A DNA stretch of 21,657 nt, from positions 1 to 21,657 of IMG/VR virus record IMGVR_UViG_3300025127_000333; one strand, given 5' to 3'. Position 1 is the stretch's first letter. Every line of letters starts with the position of its first letter. Under the pieces are notes generated by a model. That model was not told where the DNA came from. It ran no database searches and worked only from the letters and a program-made list of their open reading frames with translations. The position numbers and the translations under genes are program-made. This document shows, one piece after another, positions 14,588-21,657 of this stretch. Source of the stretch: a virus.

Positions 14588-16538
14588 TAGGCATAAGTCC
14601 TTTTAGTATTTCTGCAAAAATTGCCGCATCGTTTATATCATTTACGAGTAAGTCTGGTTCGATGTCTTGACTTATTGCAAGCTCTCGAATCAGGTTCGGT
14701 ATTTTTATAAACGGTGCCAGCATCGGATTCGCAACTGTCTGGAGCAAAGCTGTTAATCGTTGGGTGCGTACCTCTTTTTGTATTACTGCACTGGTTCCTT
14801 TTGGTTTAATCTCTAGATCACCAATCATCTCTGGTGTCTTGTCGTTAAACTGCATGTTCCACTGAAAGAAAGCTTCTCCTAGTGGTTTAAGAAGAAAGTC
14901 ATCAATGTTCTTGATAACAGTCTTTACGCTAAGTCCTGCGCTAGACATTAACATGCTTAGTCCAGCAGCAGTTCGTCCTGTTCCTGTAACACCCGTCTGC
15001 CCGTGTACAATAGACGGTATGCCTGTCTGCTCGTCAGCAAGTTGCCTTGCTTTGTCAAACATCTGCACGTTCTCTACTGCAGTGCTGGGAAACTTAATGC
15101 CGTTGACGGCTGTGCCTGTAACACCAGATTGCCGCCTAAATATCTTGCCTGGGTATACGTCCATTGTCTGACCAGGAACAAGCTGTGTTTCGTCTATGTC
15201 AAACACAAGATTACCTGCCAACGCTAAGTTGTCGATAGCCATACGAATGTGGCCATTCATCAGCATCTGGCTATCTTCCATGTTCTCTGCTACGCCTACA
15301 CCAAACAACTGGTAGGGGTTAAGTTCATACGGGAAAGCTTGGAATGGTATACGTGCAGGAATAAACGGATTGGCTACGAACCGTAGTATCTCGTTGCCAG
15401 ATATCCATATGTTTACTTGGACGGCATCGCCTTGCTGAATTTCTTTCGGAGCTTCGATACCAAGCTCTTCAGCGAACTTAGCGTCCATTGCACCCCAATA
15501 TTCAAATACTTCAAAACGGCGTCCTTGATAGTTAGGATCATCGTCATTAGCATAGAGAGTGCTTTCATAATATTTTTCTTCATAGTTAGGTCCACCTTGT
15601 AAAACATTTTCTATTGCTTCTTCGTTGAAGAAGGGTCGATTGCCTAGATCACGTATCTGTTCTCTATTCATGCGGTGCCGCTGAATAACGTAATCTGCAT
15701 CTCCCAAACTTGTAGCACTTGGGTCGGGATAAAAGTCCCAACAACTTACTGCTTCGACGCGAGGCACAACTTTGTTTGCGGGAGAGTATTCACCGTCCTG
15801 CCAATTGTGTACTGTTTTGTTGTAATTGAATGGACCTTTTATTATTCCTGTGCCAAGCAGCGCACACTCAAATATAGCGTGACGTAATACAGTAACAGCG
15901 TTGGTATCTAGTAGCTGGTCCTGTATGCACGTTTCCATGTTACGTGCTGTTTCTGCTGCAGGACTAATTTGTGGTTCTCCTGAACGAGAGGGACCAGAAG
16001 CTAAATTGGCACCTTCGTACTTGTCTTCAAGACCACTAAGCATTGCCGCTGTTGGTCCTTGTGGACCTTGTTGCATTTCTGTAGCTTGTGTGGCACCTGG
16101 AAGTATTTCTCTACCGTCACCTTCGTAACCAAATAGATCAGTTTGTTCTGGCTGCGCTTCTTCTAATGGAACTTGAGATAAGTGGGCAAACTTGTCGATA
16201 CCCTCTGGTATAGGTGTAGATTCAACAGAGATAGGAAACTTGCTGTTAGCAAATAGTATGTCAATAATTTGACCATACGCAGCAAGAACCTTCGTCTTTG
16301 TTATCTTTACAAAAACTTGGCTACGCTCGTTGTCACGATACTGCGTAGTAGAGTCGTAAATACCACGATAGTTCTTGTAGGCTTTTAGCCACCGATCTTC
16401 GTCGTTTCTACGTCCTGTCTCTGCATCTGAAAACCGTGCCTTAACAGTACCAATGATACTGTTAAAGTCTTCACGGTTCTCACCTAGATCAATTAGCCCT
16501 TCTGTCTCTTCGTCATCTAGAAAAGATTCGTCAGCCAT
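14403..16538 (-). CDS. Portal protein (P22-like head-tail connector)
   Basis: 711 residues. The portal forms the dodecameric ring at one capsid vertex through which DNA enters and leaves. The wing/clip pattern of the P22-type portal is clear. An N-terminal helix contains RNDEDRWLKAYKNYRGIYD. A core strand region follows with EAVSCWDFYPDP (262-273) and FEVFEYWGAMDAKF (342-355). The conserved stem region reads LNPYQLFGVGVAENMEDSQM (406-425), then IRMAIDNLALAGNLVFDIDE. The signature GRTAAGLSMLMSSAG lies at 521-535. Residues about 121-200 are a Pro/Gln/Gly-rich linker. The last 60 residues are low-complexity Gly/Gln/Pro and are overprinted by another gene. The length fits podoviral P22-like portals. 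Confidence 0.93.
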   Translation of the reverse strand: MADESFLDDEETEGLIDLGENREDFNSIIGTVKARFSDAETGRRNDEDRWLKAYKNYRGIYDSTTQYRDNERSQVFVKITKTKVLAAYGQIIDILFANSKFPISVESTPIPEGIDKFAHLSQVPLEEAQPEQTDLFGYEGDGREILPGATQATEMQQGPQGPTAAMLSGLEDKYEGANLASGPSRSGEPQISPAAETARNMETCIQDQLLDTNAVTVLRHAIFECALLGTGIIKGPFNYNKTVHNWQDGEYSPANKVVPRVEAVSCWDFYPDPSATSLGDADYVIQRHRMNREQIRDLGNRPFFNEEAIENVLQGGPNYEEKYYESTLYANDDDPNYQGRRFEVFEYWGAMDAKFAEELGIEAPKEIQQGDAVQVNIWISGNEILRFVANPFIPARIPFQAFPYELNPYQLFGVGVAENMEDSQMLMNGHIRMAIDNLALAGNLVFDIDETQLVPGQTMDVYPGKIFRRQSGVTGTAVNGIKFPSTAVENVQMFDKARQLADEQTGIPSIVHGQTGVTGTGRTAAGLSMLMSSAGLSVKTVIKNIDDFLLKPLGEAFFQWNMQFNDKTPEMIGDLEIKPKGTSAVIQKEVRTQRLTALLQTVANPMLAPFIKIPNLIRELAISQDIEPDLLVNDINDAAIFAEILKGLMPNDQQGASPEAAAAGQQQSGMAGAGKLPQGSGPNDETAVGGGGIGVGTAPSPGQAGFTGNLN

Positions 16539-16552
16539 TGCAACTCTCTTTC

Positions 16553-16786
16553 TTAGCTATAGATGCCTTGCTTGTCAGCAGCCATAATCATGGAGGCTTG
16601 ACCCATGTGCTTGTTACCAGCTTCCGCAGGTGCATCTTCTGTGAGCTTGCCTACGTTAATTGTAGTGTTGAACTCTAGCGGCTCACGATATAGTGATGCC
16701 TCATTTGCGTCAGACATTTCGCCTTGTTTGCTCATCTGGCCCATGATGTAGCCAGCCTTGTATGCTTGTGGATTACCGTATGCCAT
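16553..16786 (-). CDS. Small hypothetical protein upstream of portal
   Basis: 77 residues, not recognised. The N-terminus is Gly/Tyr/Met-rich (MAYGNPQAYKAGYIMGQMSK), with a polar middle and a Met-rich C-terminus (MGQASMIMAADKQGIYS). It has no membrane segment or known motif. A near-perfect ribosome site AAAGGAG (16795-16801) lies 8 nt before the ATG and directly follows the upstream stop, which supports this start and good expression. Only 14 nt separate it from the portal. A minor head or connector component is possible, but that rests on position alone. Confidence 0.75.
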   Translation of the reverse strand: MAYGNPQAYKAGYIMGQMSKQGEMSDANEASLYREPLEFNTTINVGKLTEDAPAEAGNKHMGQASMIMAADKQGIYS

Positions 16787-16801
16787 TTTACTTTCTCCTT
16801 T

Positions 16802-19372
16802 TTAATTAGGTCTGTTTGCGAAGTACCCTCTGTACCTCTGTGTCAGAGACTCACTTTCAAACTTGTCTTCAGCCTCTTGAACCGTTTCACTTCGTTGTTG
16901 TGCAAATGATGGTGACTTACCTTGTATTCGATTTATTAGTTCTTCTCTAGTAGGTCTAAACGTTTGTCTAGATTTTTCTCTGGCAGATTTAATCATAGCC
17001 TCTCTTTGACGACCTGCTAGTTCCCGCTGCATCTTATCTGTTAGTGCTTCTTCTGTTGCATCGCGATTAACAAAACGTTGTGGACTTCCAGGTGCAGCCA
17101 TGCCTGTTTCTAAACTTTCCATTAGCTGCTCTGTTTCTAAATCTTCTTCTGCTACACCTGCAGTTGTTGCATCAAAGGCAAACTCAGCCGCCTCTGCACC
17201 TTTAGCTACTAACCCTGCTGCACCGCCAACAAGGAAGGGTGCTACTGTCTTCACTATCTTTTTAGTACGAGAAAGTATACCTGATCTTATATCAGCCCTT
17301 ACTTTTGCATTTCGTTGGTCAATCAGTTCTCTTTTTCTTAAATTATATTTTTTTGGATTGGTATCATAAAGTTCATTAAGTTCTTCTACAATTTCAGGCG
17401 TAGCTATGTCTGGACCCAGCATTGCTGAGAAGTTAGGTTTAACTTTAGGTTGCTCTTCAGGAAGAACCTCATCCATCTGTTGCTGTGTGGGTGTAGTTGG
17501 TTTTTTTTGTTGTCGTTTTCTTTCTGCTGCTTCTTCTTGTGCTGCTATAAACTCTGGGTCGTTTGATATTTCAAGTATTTGTTTTTGCGTCTCTAGAGTT
17601 TCTAAGTCAATATCTGCCGCTGCTTTTTGCATTCTTGAAGCGTTGAGTTTGCTTTCTGCATCTAGTGCTTCTTTTTGTGCTTCTGTTAAAGGAACTGGTT
17701 TTTGTTTTTCTCTAGCTATCTGTCCAGTTTCAACAGTTTCCTCTAAAGGGTCTACTATCTGTATGCCTTCAGGAAGACCAGAAGTATCTATATTTAATCT
17801 TGTAGGAAGAAAATCTAACGTTGGAGATTCGCTATACCAAGCAATCATATTTTCTATGCCTTGCAAAGCATCTCTCGTAAGATTTTTTTGAAGACCTTTT
17901 ACAGGTGAGATATAATGTCCTCTTGTTATACCTGCAAGCCCTACAACATCTACCAATCCAGCAGAACCCTCTGTGTGTCCCATAACTTGACTTATAAGAG
18001 TACCTGCCATACCGTCTGGAAGACCTGAAGCCTTAACAGCTAAAGAGGGGAATATTTTTCTCCAATCAGACGGACCTTTTATAGACCTACCAAATGTATC
18101 TTTAAATTCTTGATCTAATATGTACCTTATCTTTTTTGTTTCTAAATTGCTTGCTAAAACTTTTTTTCCGTCTACTTTTACATATCTTGGAGAAAAAGCA
18201 GTTCTAACTTCATCAAGAGTAACGGAGAAAATTTTAAAATTGTCATATTCTTTTCTTAATTTAGGATCGTTAATAAGTTCTGCTACAGTTTGCCCTTCTG
18301 AACCATACTGTTCTATAAATCTTGCATCTGCTCTTTCTTTAGCAGAACGTAAAATAGAACTTCCTAAATCGCCTATTTCAGACTTAGCTCTTGTTTTTTG
18401 ACCTCTGCCATATTCTGTAATTGTAAAGATATCTCCAGCCTTTACGTCAGCGTTAGTTAGATTTATTGTTTCTCCTATTCTTTCTAATGTCATTGCGTTA
18501 AGACTTAGTATCGCTCTAATATCTTGAGTTTTAGCAACGTCTATAGGGCCAGGAACAAGTTTTCCTGTTTTATCTTTTGAGTATTTAAAATATTGTAATT
18601 CGTTTATACCGTCTACAATACGAGGTATTATATTTCCTGGCTCTGGAATTTCATCAAATGCAGCAGAGAATCTACCTTGAAAAGCAATGGTTCTTGTTTT
18701 AGGTTTTCTTGTTTCAGAATCTTTTCCTGTTTGTAATGCTGTGCTTGAACCTTTATACTCTGTACCTTTTTCAGCGTTAACGTCAAAATCTCTAACATCA
18801 AAACTTCTGGCAATGCCTTTATCACCAGTGATGCGTAATCCCTCGCCAACAGTAAAGGGATATGATAGTCCTTTAAATTCGCTTCTGTTAGAACTTTTAA
18901 CATTTGTAAAAAATTTTTGAGCGTTGTCTTCAACACCCATGAAACCACCGCTATTAAAAAATGGAGCCTTTATTAAGGGGTGTTCCATTAACTCAAATAC
19001 GCTATCTCTAGTAGCGAGATCAGAAAAAGGTGTATCTAGCGATTTCCCCATACCCTCAAATAGGTCAGTGGCTCTATTGACATACTTATCCCCAGCGCGA
19101 TCAGCCGCTGTTAAAAATTCTCTAATGGTCGCATCACCAGAAGATAATCTTTTAGCAAGATCAACATCGCTGATTTCTACAGGTTTAAATTTTCTTGTTT
19201 TTGAAGGTTCTGGTGCTTCTCCCCGAGGTATACTAAAAGATGGGGATGGTCTTGTATCATCTGTCGGCATTGTAAATAGACCTTTCGGTCCCTTGCCAAT
19301 GCTTTTTCTTACTTGATCAAGAGAAACCCTTCTATCGGGTATAAAGGAGGAAGATTTTTTATCGTCTGCCAT
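16802..19372 (-). CDS. Large virion-region protein with tyrosine-recombinase-like domain
   Basis: 856 residues between terminase and portal. I do not recognise the whole protein, but residues about 285-490 read like the catalytic half of a tyrosine recombinase. A box-I-like RAILSLNAMTLERIGETINL gives R298, followed by a basic hairpin with K326 (GRGQKTRAK). A box-II-like SDWRKIFPSLAV gives R438, then SQVMGHTEG gives H466 and GITRGHYISP gives Y487. The order matches R-K-(H)xxR-H-Y, but the box-II His is Ser435 and spacings are longer than in lambda Int. The C-terminal half has a Glu/Gln/Lys-rich probable coiled coil (560-640), a hydrophobic segment (708-725) and a charged tail. The start ATG overlaps the terminase TGA. 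It could be an ejected internal protein, a degenerate integrase, or a structural fold with chance motifs. Confidence 0.85.
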   Translation of the reverse strand: MADDKKSSSFIPDRRVSLDQVRKSIGKGPKGLFTMPTDDTRPSPSFSIPRGEAPEPSKTRKFKPVEISDVDLAKRLSSGDATIREFLTAADRAGDKYVNRATDLFEGMGKSLDTPFSDLATRDSVFELMEHPLIKAPFFNSGGFMGVEDNAQKFFTNVKSSNRSEFKGLSYPFTVGEGLRITGDKGIARSFDVRDFDVNAEKGTEYKGSSTALQTGKDSETRKPKTRTIAFQGRFSAAFDEIPEPGNIIPRIVDGINELQYFKYSKDKTGKLVPGPIDVAKTQDIRAILSLNAMTLERIGETINLTNADVKAGDIFTITEYGRGQKTRAKSEIGDLGSSILRSAKERADARFIEQYGSEGQTVAELINDPKLRKEYDNFKIFSVTLDEVRTAFSPRYVKVDGKKVLASNLETKKIRYILDQEFKDTFGRSIKGPSDWRKIFPSLAVKASGLPDGMAGTLISQVMGHTEGSAGLVDVVGLAGITRGHYISPVKGLQKNLTRDALQGIENMIAWYSESPTLDFLPTRLNIDTSGLPEGIQIVDPLEETVETGQIAREKQKPVPLTEAQKEALDAESKLNASRMQKAAADIDLETLETQKQILEISNDPEFIAAQEEAAERKRQQKKPTTPTQQQMDEVLPEEQPKVKPNFSAMLGPDIATPEIVEELNELYDTNPKKYNLRKRELIDQRNAKVRADIRSGILSRTKKIVKTVAPFLVGGAAGLVAKGAEAAEFAFDATTAGVAEEDLETEQLMESLETGMAAPGSPQRFVNRDATEEALTDKMQRELAGRQREAMIKSAREKSRQTFRPTREELINRIQGKSPSFAQQRSETVQEAEDKFESESLTQRYRGYFANRPN

Positions 19373-21015
19373 CAGTAACCAAATACACTATCTGCGGGTT
19401 GAAACGAATCTTTCTTAATCTGATTAAATATGCTGTTCTGTGGTAAGCCTGTAGGTCGTGTCATGCACATATACCTCAAAGCATCGTAAGCGTGGTCATC
19501 TGCCTTCGTATCTACATCTTCACTGTTAGTCTTAGACAAGGGTATAGTAGGTAGAGTCCGTATGAGGTTGGTACACGTTGAGAATATCTTTAGTTTTGGT
19601 TCGTCTGTTCTCTCGTCTACTGCTAACCGTCGATGTAGTTCTATCTTTCCTGGTATTCTATTCTTATCTGCTGGAATCCAGCGTGTTCCGTTACGTATCA
19701 TAGTCTCAGCTATGCTTGGCCCTGTGCCGTGCTTTGACCAACAAGCTCCATCTAACACAGAAATCTGCATGAGGGGATCATGTTCCTCTAATGCGTTGAT
19801 TATTCGTGCCAGTGTCTCTCCTGTGTAGCCTTTGTCGTACAGTTCTCTGTAAATCCAGATGTTTCCATCCCAATCTACAGCACCCCAAAGTACGCAACTA
19901 GGACTGCTATAACCATAGTCGGCTGCTCGTAGTCTAGGCCAGTTATATGGAACCTCAAACGGTTCAACAACGTGTTTTGACCTGTCAAACTCTGAGAAAG
20001 CAGCCCCATCCGCAACATCCCAGTCTCCTTCTAGCAGTCTTCTGCGCTCTACTTCAGGAAGAGACAGCAACATTGCTTCGTATTCGCCGCTCTCCATCAA
20101 AAACGGGTTATCTGTTAGTCTCGCAGGTATGAACCGTCTCTGATATAGTGGTTGATCTGCATTTGTCGGGTGATTTGGCCCGTAACGTAGAATATTACCA
20201 CTATCTATGTCCGTAGCCCAAAATGGGTCATTGGGGACCGCTGGGTCTACGAACATTTTCTTTAACCACCACCCACCTACACCTCCAGGGTTAGCAGAGG
20301 CTCTCATATACGTCTGTATCTCTGGGTCTGTGGTACGTAAACGAGAGCGAAGGTAGTTCCAAACGTATGGTGTAGGGTATTGACCCAGTTCATCTACACC
20401 AATCCACGTAAAACTCTGTCCTTGGTAGCGTGTAACGTCATTATCCTTGTCAACATAACTAAAAAGAGCCGTAGCACCGCTAGGAAAGGACCATGTATTT
20501 TTAGATTCTCTGAAAACTGCCCCTGGAAACGCCTTTGGATACAGTTTCCGTGATTGATCTATTAGCTCTGTTAGCTCTGCCAGTGTCCGTCTTAGTAATA
20601 ACGCTCTATGGTTGCCGTTTGAGGCGTAACGTAAGAGGTCTACCAGCATTGCAAACGATTTACCGCCACCTGCAGCCCCACCGTATAGCACTTCTTTCTC
20701 TGGTGCGGCTAGAAAGTCAACTTGTGGCCCTACGTTGGGCCTAAAAACAACCTCTGTGTTCTCCTGAATTGACTCTCGTATGTCTTTGGGCAGTGATTCT
20801 ATAAATTCTTTTGTTGTCGCACCGCCAGAACTAGCTATTTTCTGCCCATTTACCTGCTTAGTCTTGGTTTGTTGTAGTTTTGCTACCTTTTTTTCTAGTG
20901 CTTCTTGCTGTTTCTTAGCATCTCGTAGCTTACGCTGTGCTTCTTGCTTCTTTTTGCGTACACGGGATACGTTATAACGGCCTTTTTCTCCTGGCTTTAG
21001 CTTGGGTCTTGCCAT
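19372..21015 (-). CDS. terL: Terminase large subunit (DNA-packaging ATPase/nuclease)
   Basis: 547 residues. It is the motor that drives DNA through the portal and cuts concatemers. The N-terminus (about 14-52) is a Lys/Glu/Gln-rich coiled coil. The ATPase follows: Walker A GGAAGGGKS at 112-120, and Walker B with catalytic acid WIGVDEL at 204-210 (D208, E209). A motif-III-like region, MRASANPGG, lies at 237-245. The RNase-H-like nuclease has candidate metal ligands D366 (RAADYGYS), D422 (SVLDGA) and D506/D507/D511 (TKADDHAYDALRY). Both halves are intact and the length is normal for the family. The start overlaps the upstream stop (TAATG), so translation is probably coupled. The stop TGA overlaps the next ATG. 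Confidence 0.97.
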   Translation of the reverse strand: MARPKLKPGEKGRYNVSRVRKKKQEAQRKLRDAKKQQEALEKKVAKLQQTKTKQVNGQKIASSGGATTKEFIESLPKDIRESIQENTEVVFRPNVGPQVDFLAAPEKEVLYGGAAGGGKSFAMLVDLLRYASNGNHRALLLRRTLAELTELIDQSRKLYPKAFPGAVFRESKNTWSFPSGATALFSYVDKDNDVTRYQGQSFTWIGVDELGQYPTPYVWNYLRSRLRTTDPEIQTYMRASANPGGVGGWWLKKMFVDPAVPNDPFWATDIDSGNILRYGPNHPTNADQPLYQRRFIPARLTDNPFLMESGEYEAMLLSLPEVERRRLLEGDWDVADGAAFSEFDRSKHVVEPFEVPYNWPRLRAADYGYSSPSCVLWGAVDWDGNIWIYRELYDKGYTGETLARIINALEEHDPLMQISVLDGACWSKHGTGPSIAETMIRNGTRWIPADKNRIPGKIELHRRLAVDERTDEPKLKIFSTCTNLIRTLPTIPLSKTNSEDVDTKADDHAYDALRYMCMTRPTGLPQNSIFNQIKKDSFQPADSVFGY

Positions 21016-21500
21016 TACTTTTTAGTTTTCTTCTTACCACGTTTTAATGTTCCCGATTCCATTGTCATAGGATTTTTCATTCCTTTAGGCGGTCTGGAGT
21101 GAGGTTTGACTTCCTTTGCTTTAGGTAGGGGAGGAGCAGGAGGAGCGGGTTTACGTCCTGGTTTGGTAAATAATCTAGCTTTCTTTGGTTTACGTCCTGG
21201 TGCAACAGCAAGTTTACTTTTTGGTTTAGCTGGAGTTTTTGGTTTAGCTGGAGTTTTTGGTTTAGCTGGAGTTTTTGGTTTAGCTGGAGTTTTTGATAAT
21301 TGATTTATCGTGTCACCTTTTAAAGCGTCTCTAACTGATTTATACGCTTCATACGCCATAACTCCAGCACCTGCTAGACCAACACCAGCAGCAGCTTTTG
21401 CAAAAGGAAGTATTAAAGGTCCACCAGCAACTTTTACACCATCATCTTTATACTTAGCTTTACGCACAGGATTGGCGTATTTTTTAGATTCCTTACTCAT
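21015..21500 (-). CDS. Basic Lys/Pro/Ala-repeat protein upstream of terminase
   Basis: 161 residues, not recognised as a named family. Residues about 28-50 form a hydrophobic, Ala/Gly-rich stretch (LPFAKAAAGVGLAGAGVMAY) that could be a weak membrane segment or packed helix. It is followed by four TPAKPK repeats and a basic tail with two GRKP motifs (PGRKPKKARLFTKPGRKP). The tail resembles histone-H1-like or AT-hook-like DNA-contacting sequence, though the exact R-G-R-P core is absent. The start is placed at the ATG 3 nt after the upstream stop; no strong ribosome site is visible. Its TAA overlaps the terminase ATG by one base (TAATG). The position where a small terminase subunit often lies is suggestive, but the protein does not look like one. 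Role unknown. Confidence 0.75.
   Translation of the reverse strand: MSKESKKYANPVRKAKYKDDGVKVAGGPLILPFAKAAAGVGLAGAGVMAYEAYKSVRDALKGDTINQLSKTPAKPKTPAKPKTPAKPKTPAKPKSKLAVAPGRKPKKARLFTKPGRKPAPPAPPLPKAKEVKPHSRPPKGMKNPMTMESGTLKRGKKKTKK
21218..21289 (-). repeat. Perfect 18-bp tandem repeat, 4 copies
   Basis: Four identical 18-base units (plus strand TTTTTGGTTTAGCTGGAG) run head to tail, followed by five bases of a fifth copy. Each unit encodes TPAKPK on the minus strand. Identity at third codon positions shows recent expansion rather than old protein-level selection. The unit length keeps the reading frame, so copy number can change without breaking the gene. Confidence 0.95.
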
Positions 21501-21503
21501 GAT

Positions 21504-21657
21504 TTACGCTTTTTGACGCTTTTTAATAGGCTTCTTAGCAGTCTTTGCTGCTGCTACAAAGTTTGCTTTTTTAGGCGCACCAGGAGTTCCAGGCTTACGC
21601 ATCTTCTCTCCGCTTCCTGCAGCGATACGTTTACGTTTAGCGTGAATGTTGGCATAT
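21504..21657 (-). CDS. Small basic phage protein, 5' end cut by window edge
   Basis: Fifty codons are visible, ending in TAA at 21506-21504; the start lies beyond the window. The visible protein begins YANIHAKRKRIAAGSGEKMR and is very rich in Lys, Arg and Ala, with a Gly/Pro turn (KPGTPGAPKK) in the middle. It has no membrane segment. From memory, short proteins with a similar YANIHAKRKRIAAGSGE stretch sit just upstream of terminase genes in many marine phages; their function is unknown to me. The next gene starts 3 nt downstream, so the two are probably co-translated. The high charge would suit nucleic-acid or capsid-interior contact, but that is inference. Confidence 0.75.
   Translation of the reverse strand, partial: YANIHAKRKRIAAGSGEKMRKPGTPGAPKKANFVAAAKTAKKPIKKRQKA

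Noticed and set aside
17498-17512. Run of eight A on the minus strand forming an A-AAA-AAA slippery site in the 856-residue gene
   Set aside because: The -1 frame gives only a short unlikely peptide, no stimulatory structure is evident, and the zero frame continues normally. Probably a plain Lys-Lys stretch.

Overview
This window looks like part of the virion (packaging, head, tail and lysis) module of a tailed double-stranded DNA bacteriophage. It is probably a short-tailed (podovirus-like) phage of the kind recovered from marine viromes. All genes I can support lie on the minus strand, so transcription runs from base 21657 down to base 1. Almost no space is left between genes, and many are joined by 1-nt stop/start overlaps (TAATG or TGATG). 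The evidence for a short-tailed phage is a large terminase, a P22-type portal of about 700 residues, a scaffold and coat pair, a head-tail adaptor and a tail-nozzle-like protein, with no sheath, tube or tape-measure gene. The evidence for a marine origin is softer. It rests on fibre motifs such as TATELNLLDG, the lectin-type tail protein and several small basic proteins that resemble marine phage proteins. The host cannot be told from this window.

Layout in transcription order: (1) 21657-19372 holds a cut small basic protein, a basic repeat protein with a tandem TPAKPK tract, and the terminase large subunit. (2) 19372-14336 holds an 856-residue protein with a tyrosine-recombinase-like signature, a 77-residue protein, the portal, and an 83-residue gene overprinted on the portal's 3' end. 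(3) 14361-11159 holds a 906-residue virion-type protein ending in a SleB-type cell wall hydrolase domain, coupled to a GH24 lysozyme. (4) A 139-bp gap, the longest in the window, is followed at 11019-7393 by scaffold, major coat protein, two small structural-looking proteins and, between those two, a 2-oxoglutarate/Fe(II) oxygenase. (5) 7380-1 holds small basic and Cys-rich proteins, the head-tail adaptor (with an inserted carbohydrate-binding-like domain), a 45-residue basic protein, the nozzle protein, a 796-residue fibre, and a LamG-type tail protein that runs off the left end.

How the genes fit together: terminase and portal package DNA into a shell built by scaffold and coat. The adaptor, nozzle and fibres form the short tail. 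The SleB fusion is probably carried in the particle to open the wall at entry, and the lysozyme may act at entry or at lysis. The least ordinary items are the recombinase-like domain between terminase and portal, the lectin-like insertion in the adaptor, the overprinted 83-residue gene, and two coupled small genes of 52 and 45 residues. No replication genes, RNA polymerase, tRNA, CRISPR array, insertion sequence or convincing promoter was seen. No gap exceeds 300 bases.
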